From Thermoleophilia bacterium (lineage in GTDB: Bacteria > Actinomycetota > Thermoleophilia > BMS3ABIN01), in assembly GCA_014874265.1 (NCBI GenBank), contig JACWAM010000120.1:1-43652 (forward strand): 43,652 nucleotides of DNA, read 5' to 3'. The notes under the pieces are model-generated. The model did no database searches, was not told where the DNA came from, and saw nothing but the letters and a program-made list of their open reading frames with translations. The position numbers and the translations under genes are program-made. Positions 33,011-41,130 of the stretch are shown piece after piece; within the stretch, counting starts at the first letter, position 1, and each line of letters starts with the position of its first letter.

Positions 33011-34147
33011 ATGAATTCGTCCCTGCCGGAGTCTGAAGACCCGCTGGTCTCGTTTTTTCTGGAGCTGGCGCGTATCCCCAGTCCGTCCGGCCATGAACGC
33101 GAAATTGTTGATTATTTGACTTCGCGGCTCCGCCTCCTGGGGTTGAACCCGCAGGAGGCGGAGCCAATTGAAGACCACCCTGCCGCAGCCGGCAACCTTT
33201 ACTGCCGCCTGCCGGCCAGCGCCGGCGGCATTCCTGTCCTTTTTTCCGCCCATATGGACACCGTGGAGTCGGAGGCGGGCGCGCTGCCGGAGCCAGTCAT
33301 TGATGCCGGAGTTATTCGCAGCGGTAGCCGCGCCGTGCTCGGAAGTGACGACAAGGCGGCGGTGGCGGCGATGGTGTATACGCTGGAGCAGGTGATTAAG
33401 GAGGGACTACCGCACGCCGGCATCGAGTTGCTGCTGACTGTCGGCGAGGAGAGCGGGCTCCGCGGCGCCAAGGAATGCTCGCTGGACGGCGTTGTCGCGG
33501 AGTGCGGTTTTTGTATGGACGCCACTGGACCTGTAGGTGGCATCGTGGTGCGGTCGCCGTCGCAAGTTACGATCCGGGCAGAATTTAACGGCCGCGCCGC
33601 ACACGCCGGCGTCGCGCCGGAAAAGGGCCGGAGCGCCATCGCCGCGGCGGCGCGAGCGGTCTCGGAAATGGAGCTGGGTCGGATCGACGCTGAGACGACA
33701 GCAAACATCGGCATCATTCGCGGGGGAGAGGCGGTCAACGTCGTACCGGCCCGCTGCCGGATTGCCGGCGAAGCCCGGAGCCACAATGACGGCAGCCTGG
33801 AGCGGCAGGTGACGGCGATGCTGGACGCCATTGCTTTTGCGGCTGCTTACTCCCAGGTTGACGCGCAGGTTTCCACGGTGGATGAGTTTCGCGGATTCGA
33901 CCTGTCTGAAGGCAATCTGCCTTACAGGCTTGCTGAGAGGGCGCTGAGAAAGATTGGCAGGGAACCGGTTCCGGTAACGACCGGCGGCGGCAGCGACGTC
34001 AATATTCTGATTCTGAAGGGTCTGCCGTGCGTTAATCTGGCGTTAGGGATGGAAGCGGTGCACACGCCGGATGAGCACATAACCATCGAGTCGCTGAGAG
34101 CCGCGCGGCAGCTCCTGCTGGCGATTCTGGACCAGGCGCTAAAATGA
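33011..34147 (+). CDS. M20-family peptidase (PepT-like)
   Basis: A two-zinc exopeptidase, 378 residues, closest in kind to the PepT-like M20/M25 proteins (YqjE type) rather than to long-form PepT. Metal and catalytic residues are visible: HMD in VLFSAHMDTVE, the bridging Asp in LGSDDKAAVAAM, the catalytic Glu pair in TVGEESGLRGAKE, Asp in CGFCMDATGPVGG, and the last His in AVHTPDEHITIESL. The dimerisation domain with FNGRAAHAGVAPEKGRSAI lies between. It starts 7 bases after pyrG and overlaps the NUDIX gene by ATGA. Substrate preference is not shown. Confidence 0.9.
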   Translation: MNSSLPESEDPLVSFFLELARIPSPSGHEREIVDYLTSRLRLLGLNPQEAEPIEDHPAAAGNLYCRLPASAGGIPVLFSAHMDTVESEAGALPEPVIDAGVIRSGSRAVLGSDDKAAVAAMVYTLEQVIKEGLPHAGIELLLTVGEESGLRGAKECSLDGVVAECGFCMDATGPVGGIVVRSPSQVTIRAEFNGRAAHAGVAPEKGRSAIAAAARAVSEMELGRIDAETTANIGIIRGGEAVNVVPARCRIAGEARSHNDGSLERQVTAMLDAIAFAAAYSQVDAQVSTVDEFRGFDLSEGNLPYRLAERALRKIGREPVPVTTGGGSDVNILILKGLPCVNLALGMEAVHTPDEHITIESLRAARQLLLAILDQALK

Positions 34148-34680
34148 AGAACAGGCGATTGTCATCACGGCGGATTTATGAAGGCGGGATTATCAACCTG
34201 AGGATTGATGAAGTCGAGTTGCCCGACGGCCGCCACGCCGGGCGGGAGATCGTTGAGCATCCCGGCGCCGCCGTAATTGTGCCCATCGATGACAATGAAA
34301 ATGTTTATCTGGTCAGGCAATACCGGGACGCGGCCGGCTCTGAGTTGCTGGAGCTACCGGCCGGCAAGCTCAAGCCTGGCGAGGATCCGCTGGATTGCGC
34401 CCGGCGGGAATTTCTGGAGGAGCTTGGCCTGGAAGCCGCAAGCTGGTCTTATCTGGCTTCTTTTTACTCATCTCCTGGTTTCTGTGACGAGATTCTTCAC
34501 TGCTATCTGGCGCAGAGGCTTTCGTTCGGGAACGCGGAGGCTGATCGCGAGGAATTTCTGGAGCCTATTGTCATGCCACTGGAACCTGTCGATACAATAC
34601 TGCATGAAGCCAGAGACGCCAAGACGTTTGCCGGATTGCTGCTGGCCAGAAAATACTTGACTGCGAAAACCAATAAATAA
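34144..34680 (+). CDS. NUDIX hydrolase, ADP-ribose pyrophosphatase type
   Basis: It hydrolyses ADP-ribose or similar nucleoside diphosphate sugars to AMP and a phosphosugar. The 178-residue protein has a full NUDIX box, GKLKPGEDPLDCARREFLEELGLEA (Gx5Ex7REUxEExGU). It also has the family lead-in NVYLVRQYRDAAGSELLELPAG, the conserved Gln-Tyr-Arg segment of ADPRases, and SFYSSPGFCDEILHCYLA (ADPRase hallmark). The recN-pyrG-NUDIX-xer order is that of actinobacteria (nudF/Rv1700 slot). Confidence 0.93.
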   Translation: MKNRRLSSRRIYEGGIINLRIDEVELPDGRHAGREIVEHPGAAVIVPIDDNENVYLVRQYRDAAGSELLELPAGKLKPGEDPLDCARREFLEELGLEAASWSYLASFYSSPGFCDEILHCYLAQRLSFGNAEADREEFLEPIVMPLEPVDTILHEARDAKTFAGLLLARKYLTAKTNK

Positions 34681-34724
34681 ATATCAGTTGAGCTATAATT
34701 AAATTGCTCGTTCAGGAAGCCGGA

Positions 34725-34755
34725 TGTCATCCCGGAGCGAAGGCGATAGGCCTTG
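34725..34755. repeat. TGTCATCCCGGAGCGAAGGCGATAGG repeat arm
   Basis: TGTCATCCCGGAGCGAAGGCGATAGG matches the TGTCATCCTGAGC...GCGAAGGATA arm at 2087 in outline. It sits in the leader of the alanine dehydrogenase gene. A TATAAT at 34694-34699 just upstream may be that gene's -10, though no -35 is evident. Confidence 0.45.
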
Positions 34756-34821
34756 GTGAAGAAGCGGAAATGCAATTCGCCGCAGGTGGATCAGTGTGAC
34801 AATCAACATCAGAGGTGCAGT

Positions 34822-35985
34822 GTGATTATCGGGATTCCATGCGAAGTCGAGACGGATGAATACCGGGTTGCGATCACGCCCGCGGGTGTGCGCGAACTGA
34901 CCGGCGCCGGGCACAGGGTATTAATCCAGAAGGGCGCGGGCGAGGGAAGCAAGCTGGCAGATGACGCCTATGTCGGCCAGGGCGGCGTGATTGTTGACAC
35001 TACTGAAGAATTGTTTGAGCAGGCCGACCTGATTGTCAAGGTGAAGGACCCTTCCCTGGAGGAGGTCGGGCTACTGAGCGAGCGTCAAATGATCTTTTCC
35101 TTCCTGCATCTGGCGCCGCAACCGGACCTGGCCGCCAGGCTGATGGAAAGCGGCGCCACCTGTATCGCTTACGAAACGGTCGAGCTCGCCGATGGCAGCT
35201 TGCCGCTGTTGACGCCGATGAGTGAGATTGCCGGCAGGATGGCCGCGCAGGTGGGCGCGTACTTCCTGGAAAAGATGAACGGCGGCCGCGGCATTCTTCT
35301 GGGCGGCGTGGCGGGAGTGTCGCCCGCCAAAGTCGTCGTCCTGGGAGCGGGCATTGTTGGCAGCAACGCCGCCAAAATCGCAGCCGGGATGCTGGCGAAT
35401 GTGGTTGTGCTGGACAAAAATCTGGAGCATCTACGCTCCCTGCACAGCTATATTTCCGGGAGATTGACAACCGTAATGTCAACAATGTTGGCAATCGAGG
35501 ATCATGTGTCAACTGCGGACCTTGTTATCGGCGCCGTACTGGTGCCGGGCGCCAGGGCCCCCAAGCTGATCACCAGGGAGATGATCTCCGGCATGACTCC
35601 GCATTCGGTCATTGTTGACGTCTCCATCGATCAGGGAGGAATGGCTGAAACTTCACGGATGACCACTCATTCGGTGCCGACATACGTGATTGATGATGTT
35701 ATTCATTACTGCGTCGGCAATATCCCCGGCGCCGTGCCGATCACATCGACGTTCGCCCTGACGAACTCGACACTGCCATATATTGTGGAAATTGCCAACG
35801 AGGGGATTGATCAGGCGGTTCAGAACAATTCAGCGCTGGCCAGGGGCATCAACATCAAAGAGGGCAAAATCACCAACATGGCTGTTGCTGAAGCTGTCGG
35901 AATGTCGTACTATCCGCTCTCCAGCGTGATCCCGTTCCGGTTGAGCACTGGCAACGAATTTGGCATTTCCGGAGCCGTTTTTTAA
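34822..35985 (+). CDS. ald: alanine dehydrogenase
   Basis: NAD-linked interconversion of alanine and pyruvate plus ammonia. It begins IIGIPCEVETDEYRVAITPAGV; the pyruvate-binding Arg and Lys positions fall here and in LIVKVKDPSLEE. The NAD Rossmann motif is VVVLGAGIVGSNAAKIA, and YETVELADGSLPLLTPMSEIAGRMA is a family block. The GTG at 34822 after AGAGGTG gives 387 residues with a normal N-terminus; the track start at 34753 adds 23 residues of leader. The C-terminus (STGNEFGISGAVF) is about 15 residues longer than usual. Confidence 0.94.
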   Translation: MIIGIPCEVETDEYRVAITPAGVRELTGAGHRVLIQKGAGEGSKLADDAYVGQGGVIVDTTEELFEQADLIVKVKDPSLEEVGLLSERQMIFSFLHLAPQPDLAARLMESGATCIAYETVELADGSLPLLTPMSEIAGRMAAQVGAYFLEKMNGGRGILLGGVAGVSPAKVVVLGAGIVGSNAAKIAAGMLANVVVLDKNLEHLRSLHSYISGRLTTVMSTMLAIEDHVSTADLVIGAVLVPGARAPKLITREMISGMTPHSVIVDVSIDQGGMAETSRMTTHSVPTYVIDDVIHYCVGNIPGAVPITSTFALTNSTLPYIVEIANEGIDQAVQNNSALARGINIKEGKITNMAVAEAVGMSYYPLSSVIPFRLSTGNEFGISGAVF

Positions 35986-36182
35986 AATTTTTCGTTTCGA
36001 AGGCCACGATGGCGAGTCCAGCGCAGAACCTATGCCGAAAGGTTATTCGTAAATCAGGCCGAGCGAAAAGGCTATGGATAAGGACGCAGAAGGATAAAGT
36101 CAGCGGTCGTGCCTTTAGGCGCGTCGACGAATTTGTACTCAGGGGACCAGTTTATGGCCTTTACAGCCGGCCGCGGTAGAAA
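35986..36182. other. 197-base gap between ald and xerC/D
   Basis: No ORF, terminator or recognisable RNA is seen. TTGTAC at 36133-36138 resembles a -35, but no -10 lies at the right distance. The xer ATG is preceded only by GCGGTAGAAA. Confidence 0.4.
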
Positions 36183-37133
36183 ATGTCTTTTGAGATAGAT
36201 TCTAAACAGTCGGGAATTGCAGAATTTCTCTCCTATCTCGAGTTCGAGCGAGGCCTCGCCGGGAACACGGTAGCGGCCTACCGATCGGACTTGACTCAGT
36301 TTGAAGATTTCTTAAGGGAAAAGCGGCTGCGCCCGGAGCAGGCTCAGGCGGCCGACATCCGGGACTGGCTCAGTGCGGTGGTGGATTCGGAGCCGATGCC
36401 AGCCAGAGCGACGGTGGCCCGGAAAGTCAGTGTCATAAAGACTTTTTACCGGTTTTTGTACCGCGAAGGGCTGATTAAGGCAAATCCTACCGGTGATATC
36501 AAGTCCCCCCGCCGGGAACGAAAATTACCGACGGTGCTTAACCTCGGTGAGACACGGGAGCTGCTGCGCCAGGCGGATGGCGTCCGGCCCTCCGACTGCC
36601 GGGACGCCGCCATCCTCGAGCTGATGTACAGCTCGGGGCTTCGGGTTTCCGAGCTGACCGGTCTCCAAACCGGGGACGTTGACCTGGAGGGAGGTTTTGT
36701 CAGATGCCTGGGAAAAGGCTCGAAAGAGAGGATTGTCCCCGTCGGGGAGCCGGCGCTGGTCGCCGTTAAACGTTACCTTCAGCGGGGACGGCCATTTCTG
36801 GGAAAGGGAATCAAAAGCGACCATCTTTTTCTCAACCGGTTCGGCCGCGGGCTGACGCGTCAAAGCATTCACCGGTTGCTGGTCCGTTCTGCCCATGGCG
36901 CCGGCATCAACAAAGCCGTGACTCCGCATACTCTCCGGCACAGTTTTGCCACCCATCTGCTGGCCGGCGGCGCCGATCTTCGCAGCGTCCAGGAAATGCT
37001 TGGCCACGCGGACATCTCCACGACCGAAATTTATACTCATTTAAGCCGGGAAAAACTCAAGGAGATTTACCGGAGCGCGCACCCGCGGGCGAAAAAAAGA
37101 GTTCAAGGTTCCAGGTTCAAAGTTTCCCGTTGA
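36183..37133 (+). CDS. tyrosine recombinase XerC/XerD
   Basis: A site-specific recombinase that resolves chromosome dimers at dif, 316 residues. The N-terminal SAM-like domain has LEFERGLAGNTVAAYRSDLTQFEDFL. The catalytic residues are all present: Arg in SSGLRVSELTGL, Lys in GKGSKERIVPVG, HxxR in TPHTLRHSFATHLL, His in LGHADISTTEIYTHL and the nucleophile Tyr in the same segment. The slot after NUDIX/ald and before deoB points to XerD of Gram-positives. The last nine residues (QGSRFKVSR) are encoded by a dispersed repeat. Confidence 0.94.
   Translation: MSFEIDSKQSGIAEFLSYLEFERGLAGNTVAAYRSDLTQFEDFLREKRLRPEQAQAADIRDWLSAVVDSEPMPARATVARKVSVIKTFYRFLYREGLIKANPTGDIKSPRRERKLPTVLNLGETRELLRQADGVRPSDCRDAAILELMYSSGLRVSELTGLQTGDVDLEGGFVRCLGKGSKERIVPVGEPALVAVKRYLQRGRPFLGKGIKSDHLFLNRFGRGLTRQSIHRLLVRSAHGAGINKAVTPHTLRHSFATHLLAGGADLRSVQEMLGHADISTTEIYTHLSREKLKEIYRSAHPRAKKRVQGSRFKVSR
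37101..37125. repeat. dispersed short repeat, copy 3, providing the xer C-terminus
   Basis: GTTCAAGGTTCCAGGTTCAAAGTTT lies across the 3' end of the xer gene, ending 8 bases before the end of its stop. It contains TTCCAGGTTCAAAGT (37109-37123), whose exact reverse complement is at 203-217. Confidence 0.65.
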
Positions 37134-37239
37134 AAATCTTGACTGCTCTATCCTTTGTGGAACAGGTTTGAAAACTATTATGTTTCCGAACTTTTAATCA
37201 TGGAATTTAAATTACTTGCCCAAGTTAAATCCCATATTG

Positions 37240-38529
37240 ATGACCGGTTACAATAGTCGTAAGCTGCGCCGGGCCAAGGTTCGCTGCCTGGTGCTTGTGC
37301 TCGACGGCGCTGGCGCCGGCGCGCTGCCGGACGCCGCGGAGTTTGGCGACGCGGGCGCCAACACGCTCGGACACGTGGCTGCAGCGGCCGGCGGGTTAAA
37401 GCTGCCCAATCTTGGCGCCCTGGGGTTGGGAAATATTTTGCCGCTTCAAGGAGTGCCGCCGGCGCCGAGGCCGCAGGCTCTGTTTGGCAGGCTGAAAGAG
37501 CGGTCCCGGGGGAAAGACACGACCGCCGGTCATTGGGAGCTGATGGGCAGCGTTACTTCAAGGCCGTTTCCAGTTTATCCGGGAGGATTTCCATCGGGCG
37601 TCATCCGCGAATTCGAGCGCCGCGCCGGCCGGGGAGTGCTCGGCAACAAACCCGCATCTGGAACCGCAATTATCGCAGAGCTGGGCGCCGAGCATATGAA
37701 TACGGGCAAGCTGATCGTCTACACCTCGGCGGACAGCGTCTTTCAGGTTGCCGCGCACGAGAAAGTCGTTCCGGTCGAGGAGCTCTACCGGTATTGCCGG
37801 ATCGCCCGGGAGATGCTTACCGGCGAGAACGCTGTCGCGCGGGTGATCGCGCGGCCGTTTACCGGGCAGCCCGGCAGCTTCAGGCGAACGGAGCGACGCC
37901 GGGATTTCTCATTGGCGCCGCCGCCGACTTATCTGAATCTGCTCGCTGAAATTGGCGTTCCCATCCATGGCGTCGGCAAGATAGACCAGATATTCGCCGG
38001 CTCAGGCGTTCGTTACGAGCATAAGACGATAAATAATATAAATGGTATAAAGGAAACAAACGGCCTCTTGCGGGAGCTAAATGAGGGACTCGTGTTCACG
38101 AACCTGGTTGATTTCGACATGCTCTGGGGACACCGTAATGACGCCGCCGGCTTTGCCGCCGGCCTGGAGGAGGTTGATCGTGAAATTCCATCGCTCATCG
38201 CCGCCTGCCGTCCCGGCGACCTGTTTATCATTACTGCGGATCATGGTTGCGATCCCGTTTTTCCCGGAAGCGATCACACCCGGGAATATATTCCGCTGCT
38301 GGCCCGTCTGGGAACAAAAGTATTCTCGCCCGGCGGGTCGCTGTTTGAGGCGGCGCCGGGATTTGGTGAACACTCCCGAAAGCCGCGTCAGCCTCGCGAC
38401 GAGCCATATCTGGGCGAGTTCGCCGACGTCGGCGCCACCGTTTACCGGTTTTTTACCGGGGATAACTTTGTCCATACCGGCGCCATGGCGATGGCCGGAC
38501 GCCCGTTTCTGGTTCGCGTCAGAGAATAA
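37240..38529 (+). CDS. deoB: phosphopentomutase
   Basis: It moves phosphate between C1 and C5 of (deoxy)ribose, with two Mn ions, in the alkaline-phosphatase superfamily. It shows [31 protein letters not shown] with the metal Asp, [14 protein letters not shown] with the phosphorylated Thr, [53 protein letters not shown] and [27 protein letters not shown]; the last two blocks carry metal His/Asp. ATG 37240 gives 429 residues; the track's TTG 37216 is the alternative, and neither has a clear Shine-Dalgarno. It follows xerC/D, as in Bacillus (xerD-drm). Confidence 0.94.
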   Translation: MTGYNSRKLRRAKVRCLVLVLDGAGAGALPDAAEFGDAGANTLGHVAAAAGGLKLPNLGALGLGNILPLQGVPPAPRPQALFGRLKERSRGKDTTAGHWELMGSVTSRPFPVYPGGFPSGVIREFERRAGRGVLGNKPASGTAIIAELGAEHMNTGKLIVYTSADSVFQVAAHEKVVPVEELYRYCRIAREMLTGENAVARVIARPFTGQPGSFRRTERRRDFSLAPPPTYLNLLAEIGVPIHGVGKIDQIFAGSGVRYEHKTINNINGIKETNGLLRELNEGLVFTNLVDFDMLWGHRNDAAGFAAGLEEVDREIPSLIAACRPGDLFIITADHGCDPVFPGSDHTREYIPLLARLGTKVFSPGGSLFEAAPGFGEHSRKPRQPRDEPYLGEFADVGATVYRFFTGDNFVHTGAMAMAGRPFLVRVRE

Positions 38530-38960
38530 GGAAACGGCAATTCGACGGATGTCCGCAAGGATGGGATCTTTAAGATAAGTCTTCAGGATGGCAAGGAATT
38601 TCAGCGCCGGCAAATTCTTGCGTGCAGTGCCTGACAGCTTTGGAAGGAAACATGATCCGGAACGAAGGGTCTGGTCGGAGTGAAGGTGAGGGGGTGAGGT
38701 AAAGCTTAAAGCCGACCCGGTTGACAAAGTCGACCAGACCGGCTTCTGCTTCTTCCCCCGCTCCAGTATCCCCTAACAGAAAGTCCCACTTGTCGGTGAG
38801 CACCGACACGGCTGAATGAACTTCCGGAACCTGTCCAGAACCTGTTCCGGAGCGACCTGACGATATCGAACAACCTGGCAGGCCTTAACGTGGCGCGACA
38901 ATATCACAATATCTAATAGCTTTCAATACTTTTTGTGTATATTTTATTGATCTTTGGAAG
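38530..38960. other. 431-base gap between deoB and the nucleoside phosphorylase gene
   Basis: No confident gene. A minus-strand frame (38570-38809, extending further to the right without a start) has GC-rich-third-position codons in its first 36 codons (MSVLTDKWDFLLGDTGAGEEAEAG). It then degrades into LYLTPSPSLRPDPS-type repeat translation, so it may be a gene relic. An inverted repeat at 38823-38851 and an AT-rich stretch from 38905 to 38955 (TATATT at 38938-38943, a possible -10) are the other features. In Bacillus a purine-nucleoside phosphorylase gene (pupG) follows deoB here. Confidence 0.5.
38823..38851. repeat. inverted repeat TCCGGAAC-N13-GTTCCGGA
   Basis: A perfect 8-base inverted repeat with a 13-base loop that itself repeats part of the arm (AACCTGTCCAGAACCTGTT). 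It lies 110 bases before the nucleoside phosphorylase gene and could be an operator or an RNA hairpin. Confidence 0.45.
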
Positions 38961-40268
38961 ATGGCAGAAATGACATCGACAAGCGGCTTGATTGAGCGGA
39001 AGCGCAACGGAGGGCGGCTGTCCTCGGAAGAGATTCAGCTTCTCATCGGCGGCTACATGTCCGACGACGTACCGGAATACCAGATAGCGGCCTGGCTGAT
39101 GGCGGTGTACTTCCGGGGTCTGATGCTCGATGAGACGCTGGCGCTCACCGATGCGTTGATTGCCAGCGGCGATCGGCTTGACCTGTCATCGCTGGGCCGG
39201 CGAGTCGTTGACAAGCACAGCACCGGCGGCGTGGGTGACAAGGTGTCGCTGGTGCTCGGGCCGCTGGTCGCGGCCTGTGGCGCCGTATTCGGCAAGATGT
39301 CGGGCCGAAGCCTGGGACACACTGGCGGCACCGTCGACAAGATGGAATCGATCGCGGGGTTTAAAACCGAGATCGAGCCGGATCATTTCTTGAGCCAGCT
39401 GCGCCGCGTCGGCGTCTGCATCGCCGGGCAGACGGTCAACCTGGCGCCTGCCGACGGGTGTCTTTACGCGCTCCGCGACGTCACCGCGACCATCGAGTCA
39501 AACGCGCTTACCGCCGCGAGCATCATGAGCAAGAAGATTGCCGCCGGCGCCCAGGCGGTTGTTCTGGACGTAAAGGTGGGGCGTGGGGCCTTTTTCAAAA
39601 ACCGGGGACAGGCTCATGGCGTCGCGCATCTGATGCGGGAGATCGGCGCCGCCCGCGGCCTGAAAGTGGCGCCGGTAATGACGGCGATGGACCAACCGCT
39701 GGGATGCGCGGTTGGCAACTCGCTCGAAGTTCTGGAAGCCGTGAAGACCCTGCGGGGAAAGGGGCCCGCCGACCTGGTAACCGTGGTGGCAGAGCTGGCA
39801 GCCAACCTGCTGAGCCTTTCCGACCTTGGATGGGACATAAATAAAGCCAGACTGGAAGCGCGCCGGATGATTGACGGCGGCCTGGCCTTGGAGAAATTCC
39901 GGGAATGGATTGAAGCCCAGGGCGGAGATGCCTCATTTATTGATAACCCACAGGCGCTGGAGGCGGCGCCGGTGAGACTTCCGGTCCGGGCCGGTTCCAC
40001 TGGATACGTCGGGGACCTCGATGCCCTGGCGATCGGCGAGGCGGCGCTGGCGCTCGGCGCCGGCCGATTGCGCCGGGAGGACAAAATCGACCATGCGGCC
40101 GGAATCATCCTCGGCGCCAAGATTGGCGACTTCGTTGAGCAGGATCAGGAGCTTGCCGTAATTCATTGCCGCAGTCGCGCCGCCGGGGAAGCTGTCGCGG
40201 CCCGGGTTCAGTCCGCGTTTGCCGTCGATGGCAGGCAAGCGGCGCCGCGGCCTCTGATTCTGGAATGA
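38961..40268 (+). CDS. pyrimidine-nucleoside / thymidine phosphorylase
   Basis: It cleaves thymidine, deoxyuridine or uridine with phosphate to give (deoxy)ribose-1-phosphate, the substrate of DeoB. The 435-residue protein has the N-terminal alpha domain, VDKHSTGGVGDKVSLVLGPLVAACG (phosphate site), KMSGRSLGHTGGTVDKMESIAGF (the family signature), SNALTAASIMSKKIAAGAQAVVLDVKVGRGAFFKN, and a C-terminal swivelling domain (YVGDLDALAIGEAALALGAGR...IDHAAGI). Length and the dual K-S-x-K pattern match Pdp/DeoA. Together with deoB and the distant deoC it completes deoxynucleoside breakdown. Pdp and DeoA cannot be separated by eye. Confidence 0.94.
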   Translation: MAEMTSTSGLIERKRNGGRLSSEEIQLLIGGYMSDDVPEYQIAAWLMAVYFRGLMLDETLALTDALIASGDRLDLSSLGRRVVDKHSTGGVGDKVSLVLGPLVAACGAVFGKMSGRSLGHTGGTVDKMESIAGFKTEIEPDHFLSQLRRVGVCIAGQTVNLAPADGCLYALRDVTATIESNALTAASIMSKKIAAGAQAVVLDVKVGRGAFFKNRGQAHGVAHLMREIGAARGLKVAPVMTAMDQPLGCAVGNSLEVLEAVKTLRGKGPADLVTVVAELAANLLSLSDLGWDINKARLEARRMIDGGLALEKFREWIEAQGGDASFIDNPQALEAAPVRLPVRAGSTGYVGDLDALAIGEAALALGAGRLRREDKIDHAAGIILGAKIGDFVEQDQELAVIHCRSRAAGEAVAARVQSAFAVDGRQAAPRPLILE

Positions 40269-40348
40269 AAAACGCTCAACCAAATCATTTGGGAATTACG
40301 AGGGGATTGTCTCGATGACGCCGGCATTGACTTCCAAAGCATCATTTC

Positions 40349-40366
40349 TTGCCCTGTAGCGGGCAA
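40349..40366. repeat. small hairpin in the gap after the phosphorylase gene
   Basis: TTGCCC (40349-40354) and GGGCAA (40361-40366) form a perfect 6-bp stem with a 6-base loop, followed by TTTGG. A second small palindrome, ACTCTCCGAGAGT, is at about 40372-40384. It may act as a weak terminator for deoB-phosphorylase transcripts. Confidence 0.35.
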
Positions 40367-40476
40367 TTTGGTACTCTCCGAGAGTTCCCGCGAGCCTAAT
40401 TACTACTGAAATACAGGTGTCTAAGCGGAGTTTCCGGCAACCTGGTCAAGCCCGGCGCCCGCGCATCATCGATAAC

Positions 40477-40493
40477 GAGGGAGGTCTGCCATC
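40477..40493 (+). promoter_or_regulatory. strong ribosome-binding site placed before an ATC codon
   Basis: GAGGGAGGT (40477-40485) ends 5 bases before ATC at 40491. Between the in-frame stop TAA at 40473 and the first GTG at 40518 there is no ATG, GTG, TTG or CTG. No Shine-Dalgarno precedes the GTG. The site decides the start of the hydrolase gene below. Confidence 0.6.
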
Positions 40494-41129
40494 AGCATCG
40501 AAATCATCTCCCGGCCGGTGGGGCCGCTTCAGGCCAACTTCTATCTTGCGTTTGAGACCGGATCCGGGGCCGCGGCGGTTATCGATCCGGGGGGCGATCC
40601 CGAAAAAATTCTGGCGGCGGCCTCCCGCGCCGGGGTAAAGATTAACGCCATCTTTATTTCTCATGGTCATGGAGATCATCTGGGAGCGGCGCCCGAGCTG
40701 GCAGAGGCTTCCGGCGCTCCGATTTATGGAAGCGCCGAGGTAAAGGAGATGCTCGCCGAGCCGGGACGGCATACCCTTTTTCCGGGGATGCCGGAGGTGT
40801 CGCCGGCCAGGGTGGACCGCGTGCTGTCCGGTGGCGAGAACATCGCGATTGGCGGAATGGAGGTTAGCGCGATTGCAACCCCCGGCCATTCGCGCGGCTC
40901 GCTGACTTATTTTGCCACGAGCAGCCTTTTTTGCGGCGACCTGCTTTTTCACGGCTCGGTCGGCCGCACGGATCTGCCGGGAGGATCGTTTGAAGAGCTG
41001 GCGGCGTCGGTAAAAAAGCTGATACTTGCTTATCCGCCGGAAACTGCAGTATTTCCCGGTCATGGCAACGCGACCACTCTTGGCGAGGAAAAAGAACATA
41101 ATCTTTTTCTGACCGGGCTGGAATGGTAG
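40491..41129 (+). CDS. metallo-beta-lactamase-fold hydrolase (glyoxalase II-like), apparent ATC start
   Basis: A two-metal hydrolase of about 212 residues. The metal motif is FISHGHGDHLGAAPEL (HxHxDH). Further ligands are in TPGHSRGSLTYF, SLFCGDLLFHGSVGRTDLPGGSF and VFPGHGNATTLGEEKEHN, the pattern of the glyoxalase II-like (YcbL/GloB) group. The track's GTG start (40518) removes the first beta-strand; family members begin about nine residues earlier with a sequence like the in-frame I-SIEIISRPVGPLQANFYL. That reading needs an ATC start, which has a strong ribosome-binding site. It is followed by hisS after 1 base, so it is expressed with the synthetases. The true substrate is unknown. Confidence 0.85.
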   Translation: MSIEIISRPVGPLQANFYLAFETGSGAAAVIDPGGDPEKILAAASRAGVKINAIFISHGHGDHLGAAPELAEASGAPIYGSAEVKEMLAEPGRHTLFPGMPEVSPARVDRVLSGGENIAIGGMEVSAIATPGHSRGSLTYFATSSLFCGDLLFHGSVGRTDLPGGSFEELAASVKKLILAYPPETAVFPGHGNATTLGEEKEHNLFLTGLEW

Positions 41130-41130
41130 A

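Noticed and set aside
36183-37133. Tyrosine recombinase as a mobile-element integrase
   Set aside because: Length, full XerD-like motifs and conserved position before deoB show it is the chromosomal Xer enzyme; no attachment repeats flank it.
38570-38809. 79-codon minus-strand ORF in the deoB-phosphorylase gap
   Set aside because: Not accepted as a gene: its C-terminal half looks like translated repeat sequence and there is no start signal; recorded only as a possible relic.
40269-40490. Possible T-box riboswitch upstream of the hydrolase-hisS-aspS genes
   Set aside because: No AGGGTGGNACCGCG antiterminator motif or long terminator stem was found; only small palindromes.
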